A stretch of DNA of 64,000 nucleotides, taken from Conoideocrella luteorostrata (taxonomy: Eukaryota; Ascomycota; Sordariomycetes; Hypocreales; Clavicipitaceae). The translations under genes and the position numbers were made by a program. The stretch's first letter is position 1, and each line of letters starts with the position of its first letter. Under the pieces are notes generated by a model. It had not been told where the DNA came from. It was given only the letters and a program-made list of their open reading frames with translations, and did no database searches. The DNA is taken from the NCBI GenBank assembly GCA_032433595.1, contig JASWJB010000089.1:62001-126000 (forward strand), given 5' to 3'. Positions 22,210-33,234 of the stretch are shown piece after piece.

Positions 22210-24817
22210 AGAGATCAAGTGAAAAACAAATTAAAGCACTCGCTAAGCAAGAAAGAGTACGCTTGATCCAAAAGTTCATAGCCACAAAAGTTGATAGAAT
22301 TGGCAAATAAAAATACAAGTGTGGATCAAATTCAGAGAAGGTCGCCATCCCCTTCATGATGACGCCTACAGTGCTATACCAGTTGACCTCTCATCGTCCG
22401 TGAAGAGGTCAGCTATTGCACCACATGCTAACTCCACCTCCGATTGCAGGCTCAAGTCAGGCTACCGAATGAACTGCATACATACAGATAAATTAGAGGG
22501 ATGGTACATCGAACAAGAACAAATCCGGCTACAGTTGAGTTCACCAAGTGCGCTTATGTTGGCTGCGAAACGTTCCGATCGCACAGTGACCCCAATCACA
22601 ATGACGCTGACCTGAAGACGGAGGGGGGCTAGTGGTTGACACGGGCGGCAGCTCTGGACAAAGTGCCTGGGCCGAGCCGACGTACGAGATCAGTCAATAT
22701 TTATTGTAGAAGCCGCAGCTCTGTACGCGATGGTTGTGAATAGTATCTTCGTGCTCTCTGGCGCTGTTGCTAGATCACTTTATTCTGAGGCTACACAATG
22801 TTGGAACACAATACCAGCCTTTACAGCAAGGCCAGATCCGCTCATTGAGACTTGATCCTCCGCACGACCCGACACAGTCCCTCTGGAAGCATCATCCACC
22901 ACAAACCGACGAGGCTGGCGTGTCGACGCCTCAATGCCGGCAGTTCAGCTTACCTGAAGCATGCCCTCTCGTACCACTAGAGAGGCGACAGCAGAACGCC
23001 CTATGAAGTCATAATCCACAGAGATGGCGGAGACTCCATCATGAAGATCACCAAGACCTTTACACGACATTCTACGCAAACTAGTCTTACCCAACGAGCC
23101 TCGCGTTATTTGAGCCGATGCGGCCTCATCAGCCAAATTAACTCCGGCACAAACAACAAAAAGGTGAGCAAATCCAGTTGATGCCCGATATTTCTTGCAC
23201 GGCAGCCCGTGTCAAGTTAACTTGGGAGACGACACCGACGATGTGCCTCCCCGCTGGAGCTATCGTCCTCCGTAGCAGATTACACTGAACACATGGACAG
23301 GAACTGGTCATGGGGCACGAACATGGAGAAATTGGCCTGGATGTCGCGTTACGGAGTGGATTCATGTTGCTACCTCCGAAAAACAGGCGATGGTCAGCGC
23401 TGAGAGCATTCTTCCGACGCCTGGTTTCGACGCGTTTGGGTCATTGAAGAATGGCGCATGCGACCGATGTGCGAGTCCCGCGGCGACATAGAGATCGATT
23501 GGCGTAGGTTGTAGCTCGCTTCGAAAGCCTAAACAGAAGCCTCGTCTTCCTCGGATACAGAGGAAATGTCTGGGGATTCGTCATAAAATACAACGCGCAC
23601 AGAGAGCCGCACGACGGCGCTCTTTCTGATTGAGGATTTGCGCTTCCGCGCGACGGGTACATGTTCTGGGCGGTACTCCGTACATGACGAATAACCGGAT
23701 ACGGGTGCGCGCTCAAACATATCAAAGTTAATAACGTTAGAAAGGCTCTGTCACTAGGGCAAATAGGAAGGGTTTACCACTTTACTACAGGGCTATGCAA
23801 GGGCTTTAGCTGAGATAAGAAAAGGGGTACTATAATTACTTCCAACCAGCTAGTTCTTTCTATGCGCAGCGTCGCCAGAAACAGAAGTTTTACTCCGCAC
23901 TCACACCAGCCCCATCCATCCTCTGTAGAACTAACGAGGCCCCAAACCGCGAATCACACCCGACATTCACAACCTGCGACTCCCATCATCACCGTTGGCC
24001 ACGGCCAGCCTTCCACGCATATAACCAGCTGAGCCGCTCCATACACGCAGTAGAGTAGCTCAGTTGGGGTCTTCGCTGGTCCGGAATGCTGTGCCACTCC
24101 GCCGCCTGGTTCGCCGCCAGCCGCATGAGACAGAGCCGCACGAGTCGCATACCAACCGTCGAAATGGGGCCGGGTGCTCAACTACCGTTCCTGCAAAACG
24201 GCGGGATTAAAAAAAATGCGAAAATCGCGGCAAGAAATCACCCAACTTTGGAAATTGGGCTGCATGGATCGGATTCATGCACGTCACGGTGCCTGTGGCT
24301 TGGTAGCTCGGCAGTGAGGGTGGCTTTCGTTATTGCCTGCACAAACCCGCAGCCCGTGCATCGTCAACATCCCTCCCTGTTCTGCACTCAATTCATCGTG
24401 GTCGCATACCAGCCGGACCAGCCCAGCCCAGCCCAGCCCAGTCCGTCGTCTAAAATGAGCCAAGGTCCGGAATGCAATCAACATGCCTGCCACTGACTGC
24501 ACTGACATACAACCCGATCCTGCACTCCCCAGCCGCCTACCCAGGCATGAACTTCACACGTGTTCGCATGGTTCAGGATGATGCCCAAAGCACACACAGC
24601 ATGGCAAGGACAACCCTTGCACAAGGGAAATTCAAGGGAACAGCCAAAAAGTTTACCATCCCGCAACAACCAACAACGCAACGCAGCACAACACAACACA
24701 ACACAGCCCAACAGCAGGAGCAACTAACATGATTCTCTTGTCCTCCGCGCGATCCCCAACCGCAGAAACAGTTTCGTCCTGTATTCACATCACCATCGCA
24801 GCTCACCAGTCACCACC
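22210..24817. other. Intergenic region, 2.6 kb
   Basis: No supported gene. A minus-strand 63-codon ORF (23529-23720) with basic then acidic composition (RKRKSSIRKSAVVRLSV, ending SSVSEEDEASV) contains a GTACTCCGTAC motif and is uncertain. Minus-strand ORFs at 22945-23365 look protein-like in parts but no domain is recognised. CCAGC repeats lie at about 24418-24441 and AACAC repeats near 24680-24710, upstream of the UstYa-like gene. Confidence 0.5.
24418..24441. repeat. CCAGC pentamer repeat
   Basis: Nearly five tandem CCAGC units on the plus strand, 380 bp upstream of the UstYa-like gene. Confidence 0.8.
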
Positions 24818-25617
24818 ATGGCGCCGCTCCCTCCACACAAAGCCCGCAAACACCACACCTTCCTCCTTTCCCTCTTCTCCTCGCTCGTCATCTCCTTCGC
24901 CTTATTCACGTACTTTATGCTCATGCCCTTCTCGCAATTCACCACGCATGCCTCGCGGAACAAGTCCCTCATCCGGGGCGATCTGCACGCCCTCAAAACG
25001 AGCTCTCGCACTGTCGACTTCGCCGGGCACGACGCGTACAGGAACCTGAGTCATGAGCACGACGCGCTCTGGCACGATCAACTGCTGCCTCCCAACGGGG
25101 GCTACTTTGCGCTGGCGGAAAAGGAGAAAAACAGCGACAAGTTGGGGATCGCCATGTTCCATCAGCTTCGTTGCTTGGCGATGATACGCACCGAGATGCA
25201 GTATCTGCGGGATGTTATTGCGGCTTTGAAAAGCAGTGAGGAGGGTGTGTCGGATCAGCATCATCGCTTGTTGGACTCAAGGCATGCATCCAGTTCGGGC
25301 GGTGCTGGAAATCTGTTGGATCATGACCCGAAAGACCCCACGCATTGCTTTGACTATCTGCGACAGGTATGTTTTCCTTCTCTCTTTCTCGCCGGGCTCG
25401 CTCCGCTGTTATTTTCTAGAGGCATCAAGCGCTGACTACAGGGGACCTGCAGTCTCTACTGTGCTTGACGGATGGCACGATTGAGCGCCCAAAACAGTAT
25501 GATGATGGCAGGCCGTACATTGATGGAATGGGCGAAAGGCAGTGCAGGGATTGGGATATCTTGTACAGAGCTTCGATGAGGTCGGACGATCAGCCGGTGA
25601 TGCCAGATGACTTGTGA
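24818..25617 (+). CDS. UstYa/DUF3328-like membrane protein, diverged motifs
   Basis: Two exons, join(24818..25366,25453..25617), 237 residues; the 86-nt intron (GTATGT...CTGCAG) falls in phase 0 after DYLRQ and rejoins SLLCLTDGTIE, exactly where the family runs on. Residues 14-37 form one membrane segment (TFLLSLFSSLVISFALFTYF) after a basic N-terminus. UstYa-type proteins are membrane oxidases or cyclases that modify ribosomal peptides and other metabolites and carry two HxxHC motifs. Here the first is HQLRC (115-119; the fourth position is Arg) and the second is DPTHC (173-177; the first position is Asp). Each thus lacks one His. No precursor-peptide gene or clustered enzyme is nearby, so this may be a stand-alone, re-purposed or inactive member. 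Confidence 0.85.
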
Positions 25618-27040
25618 TTGATTGCAACCGGAGCAGCAGGAGTCTGAGCGCGTGTGCTTTTTATGGTTTTCGTTATAGAGTAGAGTGAACTTTGCGCCTC
25701 GGTGTATGCTTCGCGTCGCAAGGCGTCGAATCGCATACGGATTAATTAATACATGGCATTGGGAAGCGACAAAAGATGGCAATCAGCTACGATACTTGTC
25801 AATCACGGCTGGTTCGACACAATGAGGTGACCGGCTTTCTCATTACCTCGACCCTAACGGTGCTCACGCCAGGGAGGTCGGCTAGCGACCCAAAAAACTA
25901 AATGTACATAGTAATCATCAAGATCATATATATCATCAATCTCTTTCTTGTTTACCGGCGATTTCATATGCCCCTCGAGACCATGCAAGTTCTCATTCCT
26001 CCCAAACAAAGGAAAAAGAAACATTTGTTGTTCGTTCGCATTCCTTGCAGAGAAGATGCGATTTGTATCAGATATACCACGCTACAAAGGGGAAGAACTG
26101 CCTGCCTCATCTATCCTGTAGACGAACAACCAAAGCTCCTGTAAACGTCGATATACATGAATTGATTTTTTTTTTGTTCGAATGGAGAGCTTTCTTTTTT
26201 TTTCCTTTCCCCGCAACTTCAATCGTCGACATCGCATATAAAACGGAAGAAGATGATCGAAATTGCGAAGCAAAACAACTTGACAAGTAAACAGGTACAT
26301 CCATCCGCATGTACTGAAAATTTGCTGGGGGCCATCGTGATCCAATCTGGGCCCAAGTCGAGACGAGGTGTGCGAAAAATCGCAATTTAAACAGACACTA
26401 AACCATTTGCTTCCCACCGTTCTACCTCTTCAATCCGATGGCATGAAAACAATGATCAAGACAGCGGCCAATAAAGGGAGATGCCATCAGTGTCCAAAAA
26501 ACGCCAGAGTTGAGAATTAAGAACAGTGCTCCAAAGAAACGACTCGCGTCTAAATACCGAATAGGGAACTGCGATGACAGTGGGCTATAAATATCAATTG
26601 CACACAACACTCGCCAAGAAAGAACTTTAAAAAACGACACAAAAAAGGTTGAGCGGAGGACCCAGGTGCGCGATATGGCGAAATTATTGCCTCTCGACTC
26701 AGTACTCATCAAATTGTTGGCCGGTCACCTCGCTAGAAGCAAAAGAAAGGAGTAATAATGCAACAACTCCCTGATGAAAGGACACCAATCTGATGAGGGG
26801 AGATCGAAATTGAAGTCATAACGCCTTCCGGTTACCGTAGATCCGTATGACCTGCTTCAACTTATATTTTTTTTGTGGTTTTCAAGTTTTCCATGTTGAG
26901 TTTTTTTTTGTTGTTGCTTCTGAAGTTTTCACCCAATATCCTGCATCTTCCAACAGCGATATCCATTTTATGACGCAAGCACGAGAATCCAGAGACTTGA
27001 TTGTGTTTGGATTGCACATGTGATACGTCCAGTCTCCTTT
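25618..27040. other. Convergent intergenic region
   Basis: Lies between the 3' ends of the UstYa-like and BTB genes, so probably mostly 3' UTR and spacer. T-rich runs at 26165-26205 and 26860-26915. A 96-codon minus ORF at 26422-26712 has no recognised features. Confidence 0.55.
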
Positions 27041-27895
27041 TCAAATCGTCTTCGGCGTGCGAGCGTTCGTCACGTCAATAACGTCGTCCAGGTGATTGCA
27101 CATGGCCACAAACAAGTCGAAGTATAGTTTGCTGCCACCCGTCTCCATTTCAGCTTGCATGGTCCCGCTCCGCTTAAACGTCTTGCGGCAGCGGATGATC
27201 AGGGCGAGATAATGAGCGCGCAGGCGGCTATCCGAGTCGGGCGTGTGGGCGTAGGCGTACTGGGCAGACCGCAAAATGGTACCGACATCGATACCAGCTT
27301 GCATGCCTTGTTTGCGCAGGGCCAGGCGCTTCAGGTCCTCGAGACCATATCGATCCGCGGCACAGTAAACAACTGTGTCACGAAGAATGTCGCCTCCCAC
27401 GCTGTAGACAAAAATAGTGGCGTCGGGAGCGCCGCCAGCGCGGCCACCTCCAGTTTCGGAGTTTGGTGAATGGTGAGGCGTCCGCGCGCGATCCTCGAGA
27501 TCCCAAGAGTTTCGGCCCTTGTTATGCAACAGTCGGGGATAGTAATCGCCCTTGTATAGATACTCGAGAACGGCGGAAAAAACCTCGGGTTCTTCGTCGG
27601 GGAGAGAGATTCTCCTGCTCTGCGCATCGGGGAAGTTGCCTCTACAGGCGGCGTCGAAAAACGGCGACTGGCGGAGGACATCCTCGTGCGCTGCAAAGAG
27701 CCTACCCTCGCGGCCAACCGTAAGTGTCACGATGGGCGAGGGCGTGGCGGACTGCTGGGCAATGTAGTCCTGCTCGGTGAGCGATCTTTGCAATTTCGAA
27801 AGCTTCATGGCATCCCGAACCGAGCCTGGCTTCTTAAGTCTCGCAGACTTGTCCACGCGGCTTTGGTCCTGAGACCGAAAAGAGCGCTTGAACAT
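27041..27895 (-). CDS. BTB/POZ-domain protein
   Basis: Single exon, 284 residues. A basic N-terminus (MFKRSFRSQDQSRVDKSARL) is followed by a BTB/POZ fold at about residues 53-120: IVTLTVGREGRLFAAHEDVL, then QSPFFDAACRGNFPDAQSRR, then ISLPDEEPEVFSAVLEYLYK. The domain mediates dimerisation and often recruits cullin-3 ubiquitin ligase. After a Gly, Arg and Pro rich linker the C-terminal part (VYCAADRYGLEDLKRLALRK) resembles the BACK-like helices that follow fungal BTB domains. No DNA-binding or Kelch motif is visible. Similar uncharacterised BTB proteins are common in filamentous ascomycetes. Function and partners are unknown. Confidence 0.82.
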   Translation of the reverse strand: MFKRSFRSQDQSRVDKSARLKKPGSVRDAMKLSKLQRSLTEQDYIAQQSATPSPIVTLTVGREGRLFAAHEDVLRQSPFFDAACRGNFPDAQSRRISLPDEEPEVFSAVLEYLYKGDYYPRLLHNKGRNSWDLEDRARTPHHSPNSETGGGRAGGAPDATIFVYSVGGDILRDTVVYCAADRYGLEDLKRLALRKQGMQAGIDVGTILRSAQYAYAHTPDSDSRLRAHYLALIIRCRKTFKRSGTMQAEMETGGSKLYFDLFVAMCNHLDDVIDVTNARTPKTI

Positions 27896-29228
27896 GGCTG
27901 CGGTGTTGTGCGGTGTGGTGTGGTGGATCGTACTTGAGATACGACCTGTCTACACTAAGAAGCCTCTCGGGCGGGACGGCGCAACGGTATCGAGGGCAGA
28001 CAAGGCACAGGCAGCGAGAAACGAGTGTCGCCTGTCTGGTGGAATCGAGAGAAGTCTTTGGCCTCGAGCGCGGCGATGCGCTGTATAGAGTTGGCTAGAG
28101 AGCGACGAAAAGAGCGAGAAGTCCTGGGAGGAGGGGGGGGTTTAAATGAGTGAATGACGCACAAAGGGGTTGACAAGGGGTCCGGGCAAGAGGAAATATC
28201 TCCTTGAAATAACAAGACGATAGATCCTCGTGAGATGGCTTTGCGACCCTGCTTTTGGCTGTGAGTGGGGAGAAAGAAGAAAAAAGGGAACAAGGCTGGG
28301 CGTGGGAGCCGTGAGTTTATTTGTACCCTCACGGCTGCCCGAGTATCTGGTGGCGGGGAATCGGCAGACAGGGGTACATGATGACTGCACAACAAGCACC
28401 TACCGGACCTTCATCCAGACTTGGACTCGTCCACTTGACTGGTCCGTCCAAGGCCGCCACCACTCCAATTGATTGCTGCCACGGCATCAACCCTTGCTCG
28501 CCATACTCCGTAAAGGTTAATGCACAACTCCGCGCAATTGCGACCCTTTAGGAGCTCGTGATTCAAAGCCCGGGCATAAATACTTTTTTGACTGTTCCCA
28601 GGCGGCCTCGCGCATGGACATGGCGCCATAAACACGCACAACTGGACTGGGCTGAGCCGGCGTGATCATGATGGATGCCCAAGTCTACGTACTGAAGTAG
28701 CCGAGCAGTCCTCCGTTAGAATCCTTCGATCATCCATTATTACCCGTTGAAAGCCCCAGATTGGCCAACCAAGCAGCCACATTTTTCAGCAGCCCATCAT
28801 TAGGCATCATCCCGCGCGTCGCCCATCACGGGCACCACACAGCAGCAAATCGCAAATTTTATCTCAACAAGAATCTCCTGGCCCAAACGCCAAGCATGCA
28901 ACCTAACATATGTGTACTGTTATACTCCGAATATATGGAGCTGACCCTCCCCCATTGTACTTAATTTTGTGGGACGCGGCGGATGGGGCACACGAAGGAC
29001 CTCGAATTTCCCGAACAGGCAACCTTGAGGGCAACTTAGTGCCAAAAACTTTTCATTATTAGTTCAGCTCTAGGTCAATTTGTCGCGGAATACAGGCGAT
29101 TACAGTATACCCATTGAACAATATTCATTTTCCCAGCTGACTCCTAATTTCTTCTTTCATCACAGGGTATTTCTGTCGCGACTATGACTCAGGGGAAGTT
29201 CAAGGCATTAATTGTACTGTCATCCAAA
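27896..29228. other. Upstream region of the BTB gene and spacer
   Basis: No supported gene. Contains a G-run at 28129-28140, a motif copy ATACTCCGTAA at 28503-28513, and no coherent ORF beyond overlapping short ones. Confidence 0.55.
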
Positions 29229-30480
29229 TCAAGACTCGAGGGTCTCCAACGCACTGCGTGCGTGGCTGCGCGAGCGAGTAAGACTCTCGCGAATACTAAC
29301 AAAGCCTTGCATCAATGTGTACACTTCGAAGAGTCGTTAGAGTCAGCTTCCTCAGGTAGGCGAATAAGGTTCGACTACTTACTAATTGGTGCAAGAAGCA
29401 CGAACCCGATACAATAGACTGACACGGCCTCTTTGGACCCGACCTGCGCTTCGTCCATCCAGAAGAATGGGTATTCCCCAGTGACGGACTTACCAATAGC
29501 GCCCTAGGCAAGGTACAGTCCAGACAGGGTCATGAGGCCAAGGATGTGGGACCCTATAGCCTGGTCTACTGTCAGTTTCATTGCCAACAAATCTGTAAAC
29601 ACTGGTCATACCAATGGTCGCTTGATGCTGTTGAGAAATAATCCCTCAAACACCATGAGCACGGAGTTAACACCGTGTAGATTAATTAGGATAAACGGCT
29701 TGAACCATCCCTCTCCAAAGAGATCGCTAACTGTCAAGTATGTTAGTCCAAGACAAAAAAAAGAGGGACATGTGATGCATACAAGGCGCCTCAGGAATTG
29801 CCGCCGCTGAACTGACATTAGTGGCAGATTCGACCACATCAGATGTCGGCTTATATCCACCAGCCATGACCGCATCGCCTGCGTCGTGTTGACGAGTGAT
29901 GAACCAGTAAATGGTCGAATTCATGAAACAAGACACGGTAGTGGCACTGTAAAACAGGTTGAACTAGAATTGTTTTCGTTGACTGGCCATATTTTGAGGC
30001 AAGGACATGGCTTTGATGATGGTACGTTCGATCCTACCTTCAACCTCGGCCGGCTCGGGGTAGTGTAGATGGGTGAAAGTCCATGACTATGAAGCGGGTC
30101 AGTCCTGTGAATCTCATTCAGCATGTGTCAAAACGAGCACTCTTACGAAAGTAATGAGATGGTACAGAAAGACCAGGAAAGAGCTGATCATTGGAAGATC
30201 GAAAAGGTTGCCAATGCCACTTCCTTCTGATTCCTCCGTCATTTTGTAATGGCCGGTCATGACGGCAGCAGCCACGATGTACCCAAGGACTAAACCACGA
30301 AACAGAACCAAAATGTTTTGAGGAATCCATCGCCACGGTGAATGGCTAGCTCGGAGAAAGACGGGCTAATTCCTTACGTTAGCTGTATGATTTGAACCAA
30401 ATACTTCACTAACTTACGTGATCTTGCATGACAGCAACACCAGGTAAGCCCCCGGCAGCCAGCAGTGGAGTGGACGACAT
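29229..30480 (-). pseudogene. Multi-pass membrane protein with in-frame stop
   Basis: Seven exons can be traced: complement(join(29229..29323,29383..29560,29612..29730,29783..29963,30045..30086,30147..30365,30418..30480)), 299 codons with all junctions in frame. The product has about six hydrophobic segments, including NILVLFRGLVLGYIVAAAVM, ISSFLVFLYHLITF, FNLFYSATTVSCFMNSTIYW, and GFVLLAP. This layout recalls FAR-17a/AIG1-type membrane proteins, but that assignment is tentative. At 29504-29506 the frame meets TAG in LSGLYLA-stop, yet coding clearly continues as GKSVTGEYPFFWMDEAQVGS and beyond. The position is probably a former Trp codon (TGG), a change that reads CCA to CTA on the other strand, which is the CpA context favoured by RIP. 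The stop would remove the last 95 or so codons. One intron (29964-30044, donor GTTGAA) is weaker than the others. A sequencing error or readthrough cannot be ruled out. Confidence 0.65.
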
Positions 30481-30975
30481 TTCGAAAGTCGCAGCAAATG
30501 GGAAATTAAGATAGGATGGGCTGTTTGTCGAGTTATTGCGAGGCCATGAACATAGCCAACTAAGCCCGTACTGGTAAGGAATTCGACAGTAGATGATATG
30601 TATGCGTAGAAATACCTGCGATGGAGGTGCTAGGATGAAGAAAGCAGAAAGGAAATGAGGAGAGAAAGGAGTATTTTTATTATCGGGTCAGCGAAAGTGT
30701 TAAGGCAAGAGGCCGTTGGAGGGGCAGCCGACAACAAGGGAAAGAGTCAGGCTGCATCATGTTACAGCTGTCGACCAGCTGGGCACCATTGTCTTTATGC
30801 AGTGAGGTTGGAGGATCAGCGCCTTTAGCTATGGAGATGCTGTATTAATAAAGCATTCAATTATGCATAAAGCATTTAATTATGCAGCATTCAAAACCAT
30901 TGTTCGTTTCATGTCGCATGAATATGGAAAAAGACTTGCTCGACAATCCCAGTTTTCGTATCCGAACATGCTCTC
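30481..30975. other. Spacer between two minus-strand genes
   Basis: 5' flank of the membrane gene and 3' flank of the CsbD-like gene. An imperfect direct repeat (AAAGCATTCAATTATGCATAAAGCATTTAATTATG) is at about 30849-30885. No gene seen. Confidence 0.6.
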
Positions 30976-31330
30976 TCAATCGCTCTTGCTACTTGCGGCA
31001 CCCTCTTGCTTCATGCCGTCGCAGCCAACCAACTTGCCGGCAAGGTTTTCGGCCTTTCCATAACCCTGAGTAGAAGCATCCCTTTTCTCTCCTGCCTCTT
31101 TCATTGTTGACAGGCCCGCTGCCTTGTCCTGCTCGCCAGACGACTTCCAGGGCTGTGATCCGGTGACATCTCCGACAGCTGTCTGCACTTCCTGTTAATA
31201 AATGGGCCAGTGGGGTAGCCAGTCTTTGTCCAGGAAGGAAGATCAAACGTCACCATACCTCCGCGACTCCTTTGACATATTGAGCATGACCTTGAATGAG
31301 ACTGGGCTGTTGAGGGGTTGATTCAGACAT
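30976..31330 (-). CDS. CsbD-like stress protein
   Basis: Two exons, complement(join(30976..31191,31259..31330)), 95 residues. Exon 1 encodes MSESTPQQPSLIQGHAQYVK and four more codons to GAG; a 67-nt intron (GTATGG...TAACAG) joins in phase 0 to EVQTAVGDVTGSQPWKSSGE. The protein is small, hydrophilic and rich in Gly, Ala, Lys and Glu, with the CsbD-type block YGKAENLAGKLVGCDGMKQE near the C-terminus. Fungal members are annotated as CsbD-like or cruciform-DNA-recognition proteins and are usually general-stress induced; the molecular role is not settled. It is shorter than many fungal members. It is transcribed divergently from SEC11, with 522 bp between start codons. Confidence 0.8.
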
Positions 31331-31852
31331 GTTTCTTATGTTGTATGATGAACTTTTTTTCTGACTTGATGGAGTCGACGACCACGATGAGAGACTTTAA
31401 TTCTGTCGCGGGGAGTGACGATGACTGTGAAGTTTTCCGCAAAGCTCTCCTGTGGAAAAACCAAGATTAACGCATCAATTGTCAGCGACCCCTTAAGTAC
31501 TTTATCCCACTCCAAGCATAGCAAGCGACACATGACATCTTTCGTTACTCCATGACATCACAACTTTGATGGATGACACACACCAGATAACGTGTGGCAT
31601 ATCGAACGTCGGTTGCTGTGGCTGCGAGACAAGTGTGGCTGATAGCCCCGCCGACTCCCGGTTGGTCCGTGCGTGTCCCTGGCTAGCATGGCCAGATCTC
31701 CAAACACGCCAGGCTGTCTGCCACGCATCGTATTCTGAAAGCTCTCGCCGGAGACACCAAGCAGCTGCGAACGCTGCACCAGGCTACCATCCCTCGAATA
31801 CGAGTTGTATCTTTTCTAATTCGGTGTTCCTATACAACGCAGCCTTACAATT
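31331..31852. promoter_or_regulatory. Divergent promoter region, CsbD-like gene and SEC11
   Basis: 522 bp between two opposite start codons. A pair CGATAC/TACGAT-type signal was not found; no clear TATA box. An overlapping ORF on the plus strand (31566-31901) is a different frame from SEC11 and is not supported. Confidence 0.5.
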
Positions 31853-32534
31853 ATGTTGTCCAGCCTCCAGAACCCCCGGCAAGCTGCCGCCCAGCTTATG
31901 AACTTTGCGCTAATCCTGTCCACCGCATTCATGGTACGTCAGTTCCAATGCCCAATTGGCCAGGCAGTGGCGCCTTCAGATGCGATAAAGGCAATTCCTT
32001 ACTAACTTTTGTAATACTAGATGTGGAAAGGACTTTCGGTCGCCACGGATTCTCCATCACCGATCGTTGTCGTTCTTTCGGGGTCTATGGAACCAGCTTT
32101 CCAGCGTGGTGATCTTCTATTATTATGGAATCGAAATATACGACAAGAAACTGCCGTTGGCGAAGTAGTTGTTTACAATGTAAAGGGCAAGGATATTCCC
32201 ATTGTCCACCGAGTAGTCAGAAAGTTTGGAATTGGGTAGGTCCCCTTCAGCTTGGAAGTGACGAAACTTGCCAAATAAAACGCGGACATTCATGTGCTAA
32301 CTAGCTCATAGTGACAAGGCGAAGCTTCTTACCAAAGGCGACAACAACAACGCCGACGATACGGATCTGTACGCCCGGGGCCAGGACTACCTGGAGCGCC
32401 AGGACATTATTGGCAGCGTGGTAGGATACTTCCCGTTCGTGGGATACGTCACGATTCTGCTGTCAGAACATCCCTGGCTGAAGACTGTCATGCTGGGTAT
32501 CATGGGTCTTTTGGTAATGATTCAGAGGGAATAG
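31853..32534 (+). CDS. SEC11: Signal peptidase complex catalytic subunit
   Basis: Three exons, join(31853..31933,32021..32235,32312..32534), 172 residues, normal for Sec11. Introns are 87 nt (GTACGT...TACTAG) and 76 nt (GTAGGT...CATAG). The N-terminal helix [13 protein letters not shown] anchors the protein in the ER membrane. The catalytic Ser is in [13 protein letters not shown] (S49) and the His in [11 protein letters not shown] (H90), the Ser-His-Asp arrangement of the eukaryotic S26B peptidases; [13 protein letters not shown] supplies the conserved Asp region. The C-terminal hydrophobic stretch is typical. It removes signal peptides in the ER lumen, acting on the many secreted proteins coded in this window as on all others. 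Essential in yeast. Confidence 0.95.
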
Positions 32535-33146
32535 GTGGATGCCAAGCTTGTAAATATCTTGGTTGAAAATATACTGCTCGAAAATATACTGCTTGAAAGT
32601 ATACCGCCGGAGAATATAATACAATCTTACCACGAATGAGCACAGTTGTAAAACTTAACGTCCAGTTTCGGAACAATAGATAGTGCAGGGCACGAGAACC
32701 CCATATATTGGGGCAGGTGAATGCTCAAGGCTGGCCACCTTTGGATCGGGATCGGTGTTAAATCTCTGACTATTCCTGAGAGCATTGTCGAAGGAACCGT
32801 TCCTGACAAGCAATGTCATATACGTCGCAGGGGGCCTCTATAAAGCACATTCATCATTTACTTCAAGGTTTAACCACATTTTAACCACGATTTTAAGTAG
32901 TAAGTAAGATATCTGTAGTTTTAACATCGTTTCATTTGAGCAGGACGAGCCAAAGTAGGCCCCCCCGATAGCCACGATAAACGTAGCTCAAGTTGCCAAA
33001 TCTAGCTAGAAGTAGTAATAGAACATATTCTATACCAGTAGAAGAAGATCATATATGCAGCAGAGTGGTAAAGACGCTCAGACCTACGAGCATTGCCATT
33101 AACCTCAAATAAGAGATTGTCTCGGCCATCAGAGTCAGGGCTCGTC
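32535..33146. other. SEC11 3' flank to tRNA
   Basis: No gene. Contains the four-copy 15-mer repeat at 32563-32622 directly after the stop codon, then unremarkable sequence. A tRNA-like fragment near 33060-33100 does not fold into a full tRNA. Confidence 0.6.
32563..32622. repeat. Four diverging copies of a 15-mer
   Basis: TTGAAAATATACTGC, TCGAAAATATACTGC, TTGAAAGTATACCGC and CGGAGAATATAATAC follow each other without gaps. They lie in the probable 3' UTR of SEC11. Confidence 0.85.
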
Positions 33147-33231
33147 GCCCGGTTAGCTCAATCGGTAGAGCGTGAGACTCTTACGAGTACACGAAATCTC
33201 AAGGTTGCGGGTTCGACCCCCGCATCGGGCT
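33147..33231 (+). tRNA. tRNA-Lys (anticodon CTT) with a 12-nt intron
   Basis: The acceptor stem GCCCGGT pairs with ATCGGGC. The D-arm is GCTC..GAGC, and the anticodon stem TGAGA pairs with TCTCA. Anticodon CTT lies at 33180-33182. An intron of about 12 nt (33184-33195) sits after position 37, the standard nuclear tRNA intron position. The T-arm is GCGGG-TTCGACC-CCCGC. The run TTTT that overlaps the last base (33231) can stop RNA polymerase III. The intron boundaries can slide by one base because of repeated A residues. Confidence 0.93.
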
Positions 33232-33234
33232 TTT
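33231..33234 (+). terminator. RNA polymerase III T-run terminator
   Basis: TTTT immediately downstream of the tRNA-Lys acceptor end. Confidence 0.75.

Noticed and set aside
22945..23365. Two neighbouring minus-strand ORFs that look enzyme-like in places
   Set aside because: Neither frame gives a continuous domain; possible degraded gene, but the match is too weak to support.
33057..33137. Possible second tRNA upstream of tRNA-Lys
   Set aside because: A D-arm-like sequence (GAGTGGTAAAGACGC) is visible but no matching acceptor, anticodon or T-stem pairs could be built.
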